64,000 bases of DNA, taken from Hydromicrobium sp964517765 (lineage in GTDB: Bacteria; Actinomycetota; Humimicrobiia; Humimicrobiales; Humimicrobiaceae). A program made the position numbers and the translations under genes. The number at the start of each line of letters is the position of its first letter. Within the stretch, counting starts at the first letter, position 1. The notes beneath the pieces were generated by a model. It did not search any database, was not told the origin of the DNA, and was given only the letters and a program-made list of their open reading frames with translations. The stretch spans positions 1 to 64,000 of the forward strand of contig CAZFEN010000006.1 in the NCBI GenBank assembly GCA_964517765.1, written 5' to 3'. Below are positions 28,122-37,717 of the stretch, in pieces.

Positions 28122-29909
28122 ATGTCTATCAACGAAGATGAAAATGAATTAGAGGATGAATATTCCGGTAATAAAGATTTCCATAATATAGATGATGATA
28201 AAAAAAGACACGACTCAGGAGACGACTTCTTCAAGGATGAGGACTTTGAATTTGAGGGTTACGAAGATGAAGGCATAGAAGATGAGGGATTCAGAAGTAA
28301 GAGAATAAAACAGAGAAAGAAAAGAAGAAAAGTAATTTTCAGAATTACGGCTGTGCTTCTTATTCTTATTTTAGTTGCAGTCGGGGTAATTTTTTGGTTA
28401 GTTCCGTGGATTAAAAGTAAACTTCCCTCTGAAGTTGAAATACCGGAAGAAGACAGGATAACCATACCAGGTTCTCTTGAGCTGGGGCAGGATATAAATT
28501 TAGTCATTGCCTGTGCCGGTGAAAATCTGGATGAACCTGAAGTCAGTTCTATTATCTTTTCAAGCTATTACAGTAGTGAGGAGAAATTAATTTCACTATA
28601 TATCCCTGTAAACACACTGATGGATATACCGGGAACAGGGGCGGGTTTGATAAGTGAGTCTGCAGGAATAGGAGGAATGGAACGGTTAAGTGAAACACTG
28701 GAGAATAACCTGGGTTTGAATAGAGAAGTAGATTATTATATCCTTCTTGATGTCTATAACGTGGTGGAAAAACTCGGAGGTATAAGTATAAATCTTGACG
28801 GGGCAATTACGATAAAAAACTATGATGATGATTCGACTTTTAATCTTGTACAGGGGGAAAACCTGATTGACGGAACCAAAGCGGTGAATTTTCTCAAATA
28901 TTTCAGCGGAAAAGATCAGGATGTCCAGGTAGAAGAAGTTGTAAAACAGAAGATTTTAATTAATGCAATCATAGATGAAATTGCCGGTGAGAGTGCAGAG
29001 GAGTTGTCAGCTAATTTGAGTCTTATAAACGATTATATGGATACGGACCTGAATATGGAAGAAAGATTGAAAATATTTTCGACTTTTTCCGGCATAGAAG
29101 CGGATAAAAGATTGTCCTATGCGCTTGCTATATCATCTAAAAATGATCTTCCGGGAATGGGAATCGTATATATACCAGATGTTTCCGAACTGGCTCAGAT
29201 CTTCAGCAAAGGCGGAACGGTTGCAGAGGGAGAAGAAGTTTCCAGTTTTACGGATACGATAAGGATAACCGTATTAAACGGAGCTTTTAAATCTCCGGAA
29301 GCCATTGGTCTTGCGGCAAAGACTTCCGAAACCTTAAAAGGTCTTAAATTTGAAGATGACAGGAACAAATATGAAATAGTAGAAGTTAAAAATTCGGATA
29401 ATACTTATGATAGTACTCAAATCCTGGTTTATACCCGGGATGAAAATACACTGGCTGCGGCAGACGAAGTCAAACAGGTACTGGGAACGGGAGTAATCAA
29501 TGTAAGGGAAGAAGAAGTGATCGATTCCGATATTGTATTGATTCTGGGGACGGATTATCTGGCGATAACAACAGGTACAGCAGAAGGTGAAACAGAAGGG
29601 CAACTGGTAAAGATAATTGTTCTAAATGGTGAGGAGACCACCGGTTTGGCTGCACTAGTTACAGATATACTCGAGGAATATTTTAATTCCGAAGAAGTAA
29701 CCGTAGTATTGCTGGAACCGAGGAATGCCGATAATTTTAATTATACTGAAACCGAGATAACAATTTTTGAGACAACCAGGGAAGGAATAAATGAGATAGC
29801 ACAAAGGATACGGGAAAAGTTGGATGTTGGAGTCATAGGATATTCGGATAACAATGTAGATAATGTGGATATCAGTATAACCCTGGGGAGTGATTATACA
29901 AGTCAGTGA
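28122..29909 (+). CDS. LytR-CpsA-Psr (LCP)-like protein with two LytR_C domains and a degenerate active site
   Basis: Membrane-anchored wall protein. Order: acidic cytoplasmic N-terminus (residues 1-57), basic stop, one transmembrane helix (about 70-94), LCP-type domain (about 120-310, with LNREVDYYILLDVYNVVEKLGGISINLDG and LIDGTKAVNFLKYF), then two LytR_C-type domains beginning IRITVLNGAF and VKIIVLNGEE. LCP enzymes attach glycopolymers to peptidoglycan and need arginines that bind the pyrophosphate. Here the SIPRD-type segment reads SLYIPVNTL and the R.R...R..RQ cluster reads KYFSGKDQDVQVEEVVKQ, so those arginines are absent. It is possibly non-catalytic and binds wall polymers. Confidence 0.82.
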   Translation: MSINEDENELEDEYSGNKDFHNIDDDKKRHDSGDDFFKDEDFEFEGYEDEGIEDEGFRSKRIKQRKKRRKVIFRITAVLLILILVAVGVIFWLVPWIKSKLPSEVEIPEEDRITIPGSLELGQDINLVIACAGENLDEPEVSSIIFSSYYSSEEKLISLYIPVNTLMDIPGTGAGLISESAGIGGMERLSETLENNLGLNREVDYYILLDVYNVVEKLGGISINLDGAITIKNYDDDSTFNLVQGENLIDGTKAVNFLKYFSGKDQDVQVEEVVKQKILINAIIDEIAGESAEELSANLSLINDYMDTDLNMEERLKIFSTFSGIEADKRLSYALAISSKNDLPGMGIVYIPDVSELAQIFSKGGTVAEGEEVSSFTDTIRITVLNGAFKSPEAIGLAAKTSETLKGLKFEDDRNKYEIVEVKNSDNTYDSTQILVYTRDENTLAAADEVKQVLGTGVINVREEEVIDSDIVLILGTDYLAITTGTAEGETEGQLVKIIVLNGEETTGLAALVTDILEEYFNSEEVTVVLLEPRNADNFNYTETEITIFETTREGINEIAQRIREKLDVGVIGYSDNNVDNVDISITLGSDYTSQ

Positions 29910-30292
29910 TAAAAAAAACAGAAAAGACCACCAGGATAAAGCATAAGTCCGAAGATGCAATTGAAGCAGTAAAGACAGCAGCCAGAATAGCGGATGAAAA
30001 AAAAGCGGACTATATAAAAATTCTGGATATGAGATCAAGATTAGCCATCACCGATTACTTCTTAATAGTCAGCGCAAAAAATACCAGGCTGACAAGAAGA
30101 ATAGAAGAAGAAATCCGTCTTAATCTAAAAAAAAATAACCGGTATCCCATTAATGTCAGCGGATTTTCCGAAGGAAACTGGATCTTGATCGATTATGATG
30201 ATTTTGTGATCCACATTTTTACCGAGCAGCTAAGGGAGTATTATCAGCTTGAAAAGCTGTGGAAAGATTCCAAAGAAATAAAATGGACCTAA
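29906..30292 (+). CDS. rsfS: Ribosomal silencing factor RsfS
   Basis: Binds L14 on the 50S subunit and blocks subunit joining when nutrients are low. The conserved core reads AVKTAARIADEKKADYIKILDMR, then TDYFLIVSAKNTRLTRRI, and GNWILIDYDDFVIHIFTEQLREYYQLEKLW. Start GTG 29906 overlaps the LCP stop by four bases. It has about 15 extra basic N-terminal residues. The yqeK-LCP-rsfS-leuS order is typical of Bacillota-like genomes. Confidence 0.94.
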   Translation: MIKKTEKTTRIKHKSEDAIEAVKTAARIADEKKADYIKILDMRSRLAITDYFLIVSAKNTRLTRRIEEEIRLNLKKNNRYPINVSGFSEGNWILIDYDDFVIHIFTEQLREYYQLEKLWKDSKEIKWT

Positions 30293-30327
30293 GCGTTAAT
30301 AAAACTTGTTATTAAAGAGGTTAGATA

Positions 30328-32883
30328 TTGGAAAAAATATCGGTAAATAAATCTTATGAACCGGAAGTAATAGAAGAAAAATTGTCCAAAAAATGGGAAA
30401 TAGAAAAAGTCTATTCTCTTAAGTCAGACAAAAGGGAGCCAAAATATTATGTGCTTGAAATGTTCCCTTATCCTTCCGGAGAACCTCACATGGGTCATGC
30501 AAGAAATTATATTATCGGAGATGTCATAGCAAAGGTTCTTTCGAGGAAAGGATACAATGTTCTTCACCCAATAGGTTTTGATGCTTTTGGACTACCAGCG
30601 GAAAATGCCGCCATAAAAAATGGTATGCATCCGAGGGAAAGTACTATGGCTAATATTGATAGGATGAGAAAAGCCCTTAAGCGAATGGGGACCAGTTATG
30701 ATTTTAATGATGAGATTATAACATCCGATCCGGGTTATTATAAATGGACACAATGGTTCTTTCTGCTGTTTTATAAAATGGGCATGGCAGAGAAAAAGGA
30801 GGCCCCGGTCAACTGGTGCGACTCATGCCAGACGGTTCTGGCAAATGAGCAGGTCATTTCAGGCAGGTGTGAGAGATGCGATAGCATAGTGGGGAAAAGG
30901 ACACTTTCTCAGTGGTTTTTTAAAATCTCGGCTTATGCACAGAGGCTTCTTGATGATATGAAATTACTCAAGGAAGGATGGCCGGAAAGAGTTCTTTCTA
31001 TCCAGCGTAACTGGATCGGGAGAAGCGAAGGGGCAATGGTTAATTTTAAACTTTCCGGCAGTGAAAATATTTCCATTCCTGTATTTACTACCAGGCCCGA
31101 CACATTATTTGGAGTCACTTTTTTTATTCTTGCCCCGGAGCACTCGCTGGTCGATAAAATTGTAGAAAAAGAAGACCGCAAAAAGGAAATTGAAAAAGTC
31201 AAAAATATAATTTCTCGACAGAGCGATATCGAACGGGGTTCCGCTGAAATCGAGAAAGTAGGCTGCTTTACAGGAAGATATGTAATAAATCCTCTGGATG
31301 GCCGGGAAATTCCTGTCTGGATCGCTAATTACGTTCTGCTGGAATATGGAACCGGAGCAATAATGGCGGTTCCCGCTCATGACGAGAGGGACTATGAATT
31401 TGCAGTGAAATATGACATTCCCATAATAGAGGTGATATCTCCTGATGGAAAAAATCATCCCGATTTGAGTACCGCCTACAGCGGAGAAGGAATAATGATA
31501 AATTCAGGGAAGTTCAGTGGCATGACTTCCGAAAAAGGAAGAAAGGATATTACTTCTTATCTTGAAGAAAAAGACATAGGGAGATTTCATGTGAATTATA
31601 AATTAAGGGATTGGTTGATTTCAAGACAGAGATACTGGGGTGCGCCAATACCTATTATTTATTGTGATCAGTGCGGCATCGTTCCGGTTCCGGAAAAAGA
31701 TTTACCCATACTGCTCCCTTATGATGTGGATTTTAAACCGAAGGGCCTGTCGCCTCTTTTTTACTGTGACGAGTTTGTAAACACTACCTGTCCGAAATGC
31801 GGAGGCAAAGCCAGAAGAGAAACAGATACCATGGATACATTTGTATGCTCCTCCTGGTATTTTTTAAGATACTGCAGTCCGCATGAAGATAAAGCCGCTT
31901 TTGACAGCAAAGAAGTGGATTTCTGGATGCCTGTTGATCAGTATGTCGGGGGAATAGAACATGCCAGCATACATCTTATATATGCCAGGTTTTTTATAAA
32001 AGTCCTTTATGACAGCGGACTCGTAAAATTCAAGGAACCTTTTACAAAATATTTTCCTCACGGCATTGTGTATCTGGGCGGTCAAAAGATGTCAAAGTCC
32101 AAAGGGAATATAGTAAATCCATCCGAAATTTATAATAAATACGGAGCGGATACGTTGAGATTGTATATACTTTTTATGGGACCTGCCGATAGTCCTGTAG
32201 AATGGAGCGGTAGCGGAGTAGAAGGAGCTAATAGATTTTTGAACAGGGTATGGAGGCTCGTAACCAAAAATATTAAACTGGCAGGCAATATGGGTCCTGC
32301 TAACAATAAGGGAAACAGTGTCGAACATCCCGATAAAGATATCAGGGATAAATTCAGGAATATGAGACTGGGTAAACTTGAAATGGAATTATATAGGAAA
32401 TTACACCAGACTATAAAAAAGGTAACAAATGATATGCTGGAAAGATTCAATTTCAATACCGCCATCAGTGCTGTTATGGAGCTGGTTAATTTGATTTACA
32501 AATACCAGGAGGAAGTCCCGGATAATCAAAAAAATATTTCTCTGATAAAAGAATTGACCCGGAAATTACTTATTCTTCTTTCTCCGATTACGCCTTTTAT
32601 TACCGAAGAGCTATGGAACAGGGCGGGAAATACCGGAAGTATCCACAGAGTTACGTGGCCCGATTATGACGGGGAAATTGCCGCGGAAGAAATGGTTACA
32701 ATTGTGCTGCAGGTTAACGGAAAATTAAGGGACAGGATAGAATTACCTCCGGACACTCCCGCAAAGGAAATTAAAAAACATGCCTTCTCTTCTGAGAAAG
32801 TTAAAAATTACATAGAAGGAAAAAAGATTTTAAAAGAAATAATCGTACCAAATAAACTCGTAAATATTGTGGTTAAAGACTAA
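30328..32883 (+). CDS. leuS: Leucyl-tRNA synthetase
   Basis: Class I synthetase with editing domain. Marks: FPYPSGEPHMGHARNYIIGD (HIGH motif), zinc ribbon-like cysteines CDSCQTVLANEQVISGRCERC, editing segment TTRPDTLFGVTFFILAPEH, KMSKS loop GQKMSKSKGNIVNP, and the C-terminal domain with VQVNGKLRDRIELP. 851 residues. Start TTG 30328 with AAAGAGG upstream. Confidence 0.97.
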   Translation: MEKISVNKSYEPEVIEEKLSKKWEIEKVYSLKSDKREPKYYVLEMFPYPSGEPHMGHARNYIIGDVIAKVLSRKGYNVLHPIGFDAFGLPAENAAIKNGMHPRESTMANIDRMRKALKRMGTSYDFNDEIITSDPGYYKWTQWFFLLFYKMGMAEKKEAPVNWCDSCQTVLANEQVISGRCERCDSIVGKRTLSQWFFKISAYAQRLLDDMKLLKEGWPERVLSIQRNWIGRSEGAMVNFKLSGSENISIPVFTTRPDTLFGVTFFILAPEHSLVDKIVEKEDRKKEIEKVKNIISRQSDIERGSAEIEKVGCFTGRYVINPLDGREIPVWIANYVLLEYGTGAIMAVPAHDERDYEFAVKYDIPIIEVISPDGKNHPDLSTAYSGEGIMINSGKFSGMTSEKGRKDITSYLEEKDIGRFHVNYKLRDWLISRQRYWGAPIPIIYCDQCGIVPVPEKDLPILLPYDVDFKPKGLSPLFYCDEFVNTTCPKCGGKARRETDTMDTFVCSSWYFLRYCSPHEDKAAFDSKEVDFWMPVDQYVGGIEHASIHLIYARFFIKVLYDSGLVKFKEPFTKYFPHGIVYLGGQKMSKSKGNIVNPSEIYNKYGADTLRLYILFMGPADSPVEWSGSGVEGANRFLNRVWRLVTKNIKLAGNMGPANNKGNSVEHPDKDIRDKFRNMRLGKLEMELYRKLHQTIKKVTNDMLERFNFNTAISAVMELVNLIYKYQEEVPDNQKNISLIKELTRKLLILLSPITPFITEELWNRAGNTGSIHRVTWPDYDGEIAAEEMVTIVLQVNGKLRDRIELPPDTPAKEIKKHAFSSEKVKNYIEGKKILKEIIVPNKLVNIVVKD

Positions 32884-32964
32884 GATTTAAAAACCATCCG
32901 CTTTTATATTTAATCCTTTCAAGCAAGTCTTTTTTAAATAGATCTATATGAAGATTGTTTTTTT

Positions 32965-33480
32965 TTATGAACTTTTTATAAGCTTTAATATTGTTTTGCA
33001 GAATGCAGGAAGATCATCGGGTTTTCTTGATGTCACAATGTTGCCATCCACAACAACTTCCTTATCCAGATAATCACCTCCGGCGTTTTTTAAATCAGTA
33101 GCTATTGATATGTAACCGGTAACTTTCTTGCCCTTTATAATATCGGCTTCAGAAAGCATCCATCCGCCATGACAGATTGCGCCGATGACTTTTTGCCGGA
33201 GATTCATCTTTTTAACAAGATCAACCATATCTTTTATAATCCTCATTTTATCAGGTGCGTATCCCCCGGGAATGATAAGCGCGGCTGCATTATCCGGATT
33301 GGCTTCGGAAGCTGCAAGATCGGATTTTAAAAAAGTTCCATATTTTCCTCTGTATTGCTTTTCTTTTTCCGGACCTATGACTTTTACTTCATAACCTGCT
33401 TCCCTAAATCTGTAATAAGGATAAATTACTTCTTCATCCCTGTATTCATTTTCTATAAGTAAAAATATTTTCTTATCCAT
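32965..33480 (-). CDS. DJ-1/PfpI family protein
   Basis: 171 residues with the family nucleophile elbow GAICHGGWMLSEA (Cys about residue 102), the preceding acidic residue in IENEYRDEEVIYP, and LIIPGGYAPDKMR. PfpI-type members include intracellular proteases and deglycases; the exact activity cannot be told from sequence. It stands alone, convergent with leuS and divergent from comEA. Confidence 0.87.
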   Translation of the reverse strand: MDKKIFLLIENEYRDEEVIYPYYRFREAGYEVKVIGPEKEKQYRGKYGTFLKSDLAASEANPDNAAALIIPGGYAPDKMRIIKDMVDLVKKMNLRQKVIGAICHGGWMLSEADIIKGKKVTGYISIATDLKNAGGDYLDKEVVVDGNIVTSRKPDDLPAFCKTILKLIKSS

Positions 33481-33665
33481 CTCATTCTCCTACTACGCTA
33501 TTTTTCTCTTTTTATAACCATTAATTATTTTATCAGGATTTTTCATTATATCTACCACTGCTTTGCCTCTTTATTTGAAACCCGTGCTTATTTAATATTT
33601 TTATCTTTTCCAGGGAATGCTTTGCTTGAGGTTATTTTATTCATCTAATTTTGAAACGCTCATTT

Positions 33666-33722
33666 TTGTACTTTAATAATTAATAATATATGCTATTATG
33701 TATATAAACAAAAGCATATATT
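33666..33722 (+). promoter_or_regulatory. Inverted repeat and likely promoter upstream of comEA
   Basis: AATATATGC (33685-33693) and its complement GCATATATT (33714-33722) are spaced by 20 bases. TTGTAC (33666-33671) could be a -35 box with TATGCT (33689-33694) 17 bases on. The repeat would straddle the -10/start region of comEA-comEC, so an operator is possible. The rest of the 257-base gap 33481-33737 holds nothing I can name. Confidence 0.35.
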
Positions 33723-33737
33723 AATAAAATTTAAAAT

Positions 33738-34532
33738 ATGAATTTACTTGACATCAAAGAAAAGATAAGCAGAGCAAGATTTTTTATGGATAAAATCAGA
33801 TACAAAAGGGAAAAACACTTTTATTTTGCGATATTCGGATTGATTTTTTGCCTGGTGGGTTTCTTTGCAATAGTTTATATAAACCAGCAGGTCGAAATAA
33901 AAAGAAAGGAAAATATTCTTAGAAGTTATTATCCTGAAAATAATGTTGGAAGTCCCGCATCAGAAGGAAAAGCAGTAGAAACTGATGGAGCAAAAGAGTT
34001 ATATGAAAATAACGAGAATTCTTCCGGGGCAAACAGTTCGCAAGACATGGATAACAATAATGATTCTAACAATCTGCCGCAAATTATTAGTACCATAAAA
34101 GCCTATATATGCGGTGAAGTCAAAAATCCGGGTGTTTATGAGATAGAAAACGGAGTAAGAATAATCGACCTTCTGGAGATCGCAGGGGGGCAGGCCGAAA
34201 ACGCCTGTCTTGAGATTATTAATCTGGCTCAGGTCATAAGTGATGGGCAGAGAATATATATTCCATCCCGTGAAGAAATCGGTGACAGTGATTCTTTATT
34301 TTTTACGAATGATTCAAATGATTATGGTTCTTCTACTGCCGGACCTGTAAATATCAATACTGCCAATTCAAAAGAGCTGGAATCACTTCCGGGAATTGGT
34401 CCTGTAATTGCAAATAATATCATTGAATATAGGTCCAGGAACGGATCTTTCAAGAAAAAAGAAGAATTAAAAAATGTTTCTGGAATAGGAGAAAAGAAAT
34501 ATGAAGAAATCGAGAAATTCGTTTCTATTTGA
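33738..34532 (+). CDS. comEA: ComEA, DNA-binding competence protein
   Basis: Membrane-anchored receptor that draws double-stranded DNA to the uptake channel. Order: one N-terminal membrane helix (about residues 28-50), a low-complexity Asn/Ser linker, an SLBB-type domain (ISTIKAYICGEVKNPGVYEI, about 115-175), and a C-terminal helix-hairpin-helix pair (VNINTANSKELESLPGIGP and LKNVSGIGEKKYEEI). 264 residues. The stop overlaps the comEC start. Confidence 0.92.
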   Translation: MNLLDIKEKISRARFFMDKIRYKREKHFYFAIFGLIFCLVGFFAIVYINQQVEIKRKENILRSYYPENNVGSPASEGKAVETDGAKELYENNENSSGANSSQDMDNNNDSNNLPQIISTIKAYICGEVKNPGVYEIENGVRIIDLLEIAGGQAENACLEIINLAQVISDGQRIYIPSREEIGDSDSLFFTNDSNDYGSSTAGPVNINTANSKELESLPGIGPVIANNIIEYRSRNGSFKKKEELKNVSGIGEKKYEEIEKFVSI

Positions 34533-36226
34533 ATGATGTAAAAAAGAAAATATTATCATTCCCGGAAAGGGAATTTTATCTTTTCTGGGCTCTGGGACTG
34601 ACCGCAGGGATATATGCGGGAAGAGAATATGATTTGTATGATATTTATTTATCTGCAGCCAGGATCATAATTATAACAATACTTCTGATTATAGAGATCC
34701 TGGTAACAAGAAAGATCCTGCGCGGAAAGAATTTTTCAGACGTTTCCGAAGAAAATAAATCCCAAAAAAATCGTACATTTTTACTCCGGGGCAAATCTTT
34801 ATTTCACAGCCGGCAAAGTACCGCAAAACTTGTAATTCTTGTTATAGTTCCCTTTCTTATTCTATTTTTTATAGGGAACTCGATCATTAGCATATACAAA
34901 TACAAAGAAGGTAAAAATATATTTCTATCCCTATATAAAAATAATAATTCGATCGAAGACAGTATTATTATCGAAGGCAGAGTATCAGATCATCCGGTGC
35001 ACAGGTATAGCAAGACAGAATTTTTATTTACAGTAAATAAAATATATACTTCCGGAGATAATGGAAACTCTGACTATTTTTTTGATGCGATAGAAATCAT
35101 AAATGTAAAATCGGATAGCATGGATGCGCATTGGATATTAAGAGATGATTACCTGAGACTGGTGGGAACTCTTGAAAAAAGTATCTCCGGATATCCAACT
35201 AATAAAGAAGACAGTGTAATAGTGTTTGACGTGCATGATGGAGATTTAGAAAAAATAGAGCCGGTAAGTTTCAGTTACCGGGTATTCAAACTTCGGAGCA
35301 GGCTATATAGCTGTCTAAAAAACGCTTTTTACCGCAGCCTTGAAAGCGAAGATGCCTGCGTGGCTGAGGCAGTAATACTGGGTGACAGAAATAATGTTCC
35401 GGACTATTTAACAGAAGCTTTTAAAAGATGCGGGGTATATCATCTGTTTGCTATTTCAGGGCTGCATCTTTCTTTTTTTGTTTCATTGATCTATCTAATT
35501 AGTAAAAAAGTAAAATCTTCCGGATTTATATTATGGGCTACGGTCATTTTTCTGGCAGCTTATAATTTTTTGGTAGGAGAAAGGGCAAGTATGCTGAGAG
35601 CCTCTGTTATGGTTATTTTTATACTTCTGGCCAGAAGTTGGGACAGGGAATACAGCCATAAAATCTTACTTTATCTTTCTTATATCATAATCGTTATTTA
35701 TAACCCCTTTTTCCTTGATGACCTGGGATTCTGGATGTCATATGGCTCCATGGCGGCGCTTATTTTTATTTATCCGCTAATATTAAAGTTATTCAAAAAA
35801 AATTTTATATCTTTAAATTCGGCATTAAGATATTTCGTAAAGATTGTTCTTATTACTTTATCGATCCAGGTTGTCCTGTTTCCAATTTCAGCTTACTTTT
35901 TTAAGGAATTTTCTCTGGTTTCACCGATGGCCAATATGCTGATAATACCGGTATTTTATATTCTTCTATTCATTCTGATGGTTTCTTCTTTTTTCGTTAT
36001 AATCTGGCCGCCTGTGGGAAGTTTTATTTTAAAGTCAGGTTCTATCTTTTTTGATTGTATTTCAAAAACGGTAAAAACTTTAAGTAAGTTTGATTTTTGC
36101 ATTATAAATTTTGATAGTTTCCCGGTAAAAAATGTGATAGTTTACTATATAATACTTATAATTGTTTTATTTACAGTCGGTGCGACTATTAAAATGATTA
36201 AAACCCATAATAAGAAGAATAGATAA
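34529..36226 (+). CDS. comEC: ComEC/Rec2-type DNA uptake channel lacking the C-terminal metallo-beta-lactamase domain
   Basis: Polytopic channel for single-stranded DNA import. The N-terminal soluble OB-like part (DUF4131-type, about residues 95-245) is followed by the Competence domain with CGVYHLFAISGLHLSFF and GERASMLRASVM. About ten or more helices. Start TTG 34529 overlaps the comEA TGA. At 565 residues it ends after the membrane domain: the C-terminal metallo-beta-lactamase-like domain of full-length ComEC (about 750-800 residues) is missing, and holA follows after 43 bases with no remnant in between. Confidence 0.9.
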   Translation: MNDVKKKILSFPEREFYLFWALGLTAGIYAGREYDLYDIYLSAARIIIITILLIIEILVTRKILRGKNFSDVSEENKSQKNRTFLLRGKSLFHSRQSTAKLVILVIVPFLILFFIGNSIISIYKYKEGKNIFLSLYKNNNSIEDSIIIEGRVSDHPVHRYSKTEFLFTVNKIYTSGDNGNSDYFFDAIEIINVKSDSMDAHWILRDDYLRLVGTLEKSISGYPTNKEDSVIVFDVHDGDLEKIEPVSFSYRVFKLRSRLYSCLKNAFYRSLESEDACVAEAVILGDRNNVPDYLTEAFKRCGVYHLFAISGLHLSFFVSLIYLISKKVKSSGFILWATVIFLAAYNFLVGERASMLRASVMVIFILLARSWDREYSHKILLYLSYIIIVIYNPFFLDDLGFWMSYGSMAALIFIYPLILKLFKKNFISLNSALRYFVKIVLITLSIQVVLFPISAYFFKEFSLVSPMANMLIIPVFYILLFILMVSSFFVIIWPPVGSFILKSGSIFFDCISKTVKTLSKFDFCIINFDSFPVKNVIVYYIILIIVLFTVGATIKMIKTHNKKNR

Positions 36227-36269
36227 TCCGATATATTTTACCGAATTTTATTAAATTAAATAAACGAAT

Positions 36270-37298
36270 GTGGAAAACAATAATTCAAAAAAAGAATCTT
36301 TTAAATTAGAAAAACTCTTACCATGCTATTTGTATATAAGCACAAGCGAGCCGGTGCTGGAAGAAAGGATAGAGAGCGTAAAAAGTCATCTCAGGGGAAA
36401 GATCAATTTCGATACTGACTTTAAAGTATTTAGCGGCATGGAGGAAATCGATGAAGAAGAATTTAATAACTATATAAATACCCCTTCTTTATTTTCTTCC
36501 AAAAAGATAGTGGTAATAAAACATATGGAGAAATTATCTTCAAACCTGCAGAAAAGAATAACAAATCTCATAACCGGGACTCCGGATAACAGCGGAAATA
36601 TAGTTTTTTTTATTACCGCATTAACACAAAAGTTAAATACTGTGCTTCTGGATTCAATAAGGAGTGCCGGGAAAATCATACAGCTTAAAGCACCTTTAAG
36701 CGGCAGCTTGAGAAAATGGCTTGATGAAAAGTCCCAATCCGATGGAGTAAGATTTACCGAAAAAGCAGCCTCACTGCTGATAGAAAACATAAATATGGAT
36801 TTTAATCTGCTCAAAAGACAGTATGATAAACTTTATGATTATATAAGTTCGGAAGAAAAAAAAGTAATAGACGAGAATACTGTAAGGTCGCTGGTAAACC
36901 GTATTTATTCATTAAAAATTTTCGATCTGGTAGATTCTATAGGTAAAAGAGACAAAGACGGCAGCATAAAAGCATTGAAATCTATACTGGATGATGGACA
37001 GAATCTCATTGGGCTGGTGACATTGATTCACAGGATGTTTAAGTGCTTTTTATACATCAAATCGGAAAATAGCAGTTCGCTGGTGACGGATTATATTGGA
37101 AATAGCATGAAAGTCCCGCCTTATTTCATCGGAAGTCTTGTTAACAAATATATCAGGTCAAGTGATAATTATAACAAGAATGAAATACTCAGTGTCTTTA
37201 AAATATTAAATAAATATGATATCGGTTTCAGAGCCAGCAGTATCGAAAACGAACAACTGGCAAAAAAATTGATTTTAGAAATTATAGATATAAATTAA
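36270..37298 (+). CDS. holA: DNA polymerase III delta subunit
   Basis: Clamp-loader wrench that opens the beta sliding clamp. The 342-residue product aligns with HolA by pattern: N-terminal LLPCYLYISTSEPVLEERI, the LFSSKKIVVIKHMEKL segment, a central SGSLRKWLDEKSQSDGVRF, and the C-terminal helical domain. Start GTG 36270. The gene is convergent with rpsT, 6 bases away. comEC-holA-rpsT is a conserved order. Confidence 0.9.
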   Translation: MENNNSKKESFKLEKLLPCYLYISTSEPVLEERIESVKSHLRGKINFDTDFKVFSGMEEIDEEEFNNYINTPSLFSSKKIVVIKHMEKLSSNLQKRITNLITGTPDNSGNIVFFITALTQKLNTVLLDSIRSAGKIIQLKAPLSGSLRKWLDEKSQSDGVRFTEKAASLLIENINMDFNLLKRQYDKLYDYISSEEKKVIDENTVRSLVNRIYSLKIFDLVDSIGKRDKDGSIKALKSILDDGQNLIGLVTLIHRMFKCFLYIKSENSSSLVTDYIGNSMKVPPYFIGSLVNKYIRSSDNYNKNEILSVFKILNKYDIGFRASSIENEQLAKKLILEIIDIN

Positions 37299-37304
37299 AA
37301 TTTT

Positions 37305-37574
37305 TTAGGATTTTTTAATGGAGCTAACCTGTTTTGCCGCTTTGGATTTTTTATTGGCTGAAAAGTTCTTATGGACGGCACTTCCTTTTACGGCTTTATC
37401 GAGATGTTTGGAAAGTATATCAAAACTCTTTTCAGCTTCTTCTTTATTTTTGTTCTTTACAGCTTCAGCAAGTCTTTTTTGATCGGTTTTTATCCGGGTC
37501 TTTAGAACCCTGTTCTTGATTCTTCTTTTTATATTCTGTCTGTCTCTCTTTTCCTGTGACTTTATATTTGGCAT
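37305..37574 (-). CDS. rpsT: Ribosomal protein S20
   Basis: Small basic 30S protein, 89 residues, beginning MPNIKSQEKRDRQNIKRR and with the family segment AVHKNFSANKKSKAAKQV near the end. Start ATG 37574. It is the only minus-strand gene in this housekeeping stretch, a frequent arrangement for rpsT next to holA. Confidence 0.96.
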   Translation of the reverse strand: MPNIKSQEKRDRQNIKRRIKNRVLKTRIKTDQKRLAEAVKNKNKEEAEKSFDILSKHLDKAVKGSAVHKNFSANKKSKAAKQVSSIKKS

Positions 37575-37717
37575 CTATTTATTTCCTCTCCGATGACTAT
37601 CAATTTTAAAACGATTTTACATTTTAGCATTTTTTCAGATAAATAAAAACATTTATTACCGTCCTTATATAAATGATATAATACCTTTTTTAATATCATC
37701 TGTAATATAATATTGCT

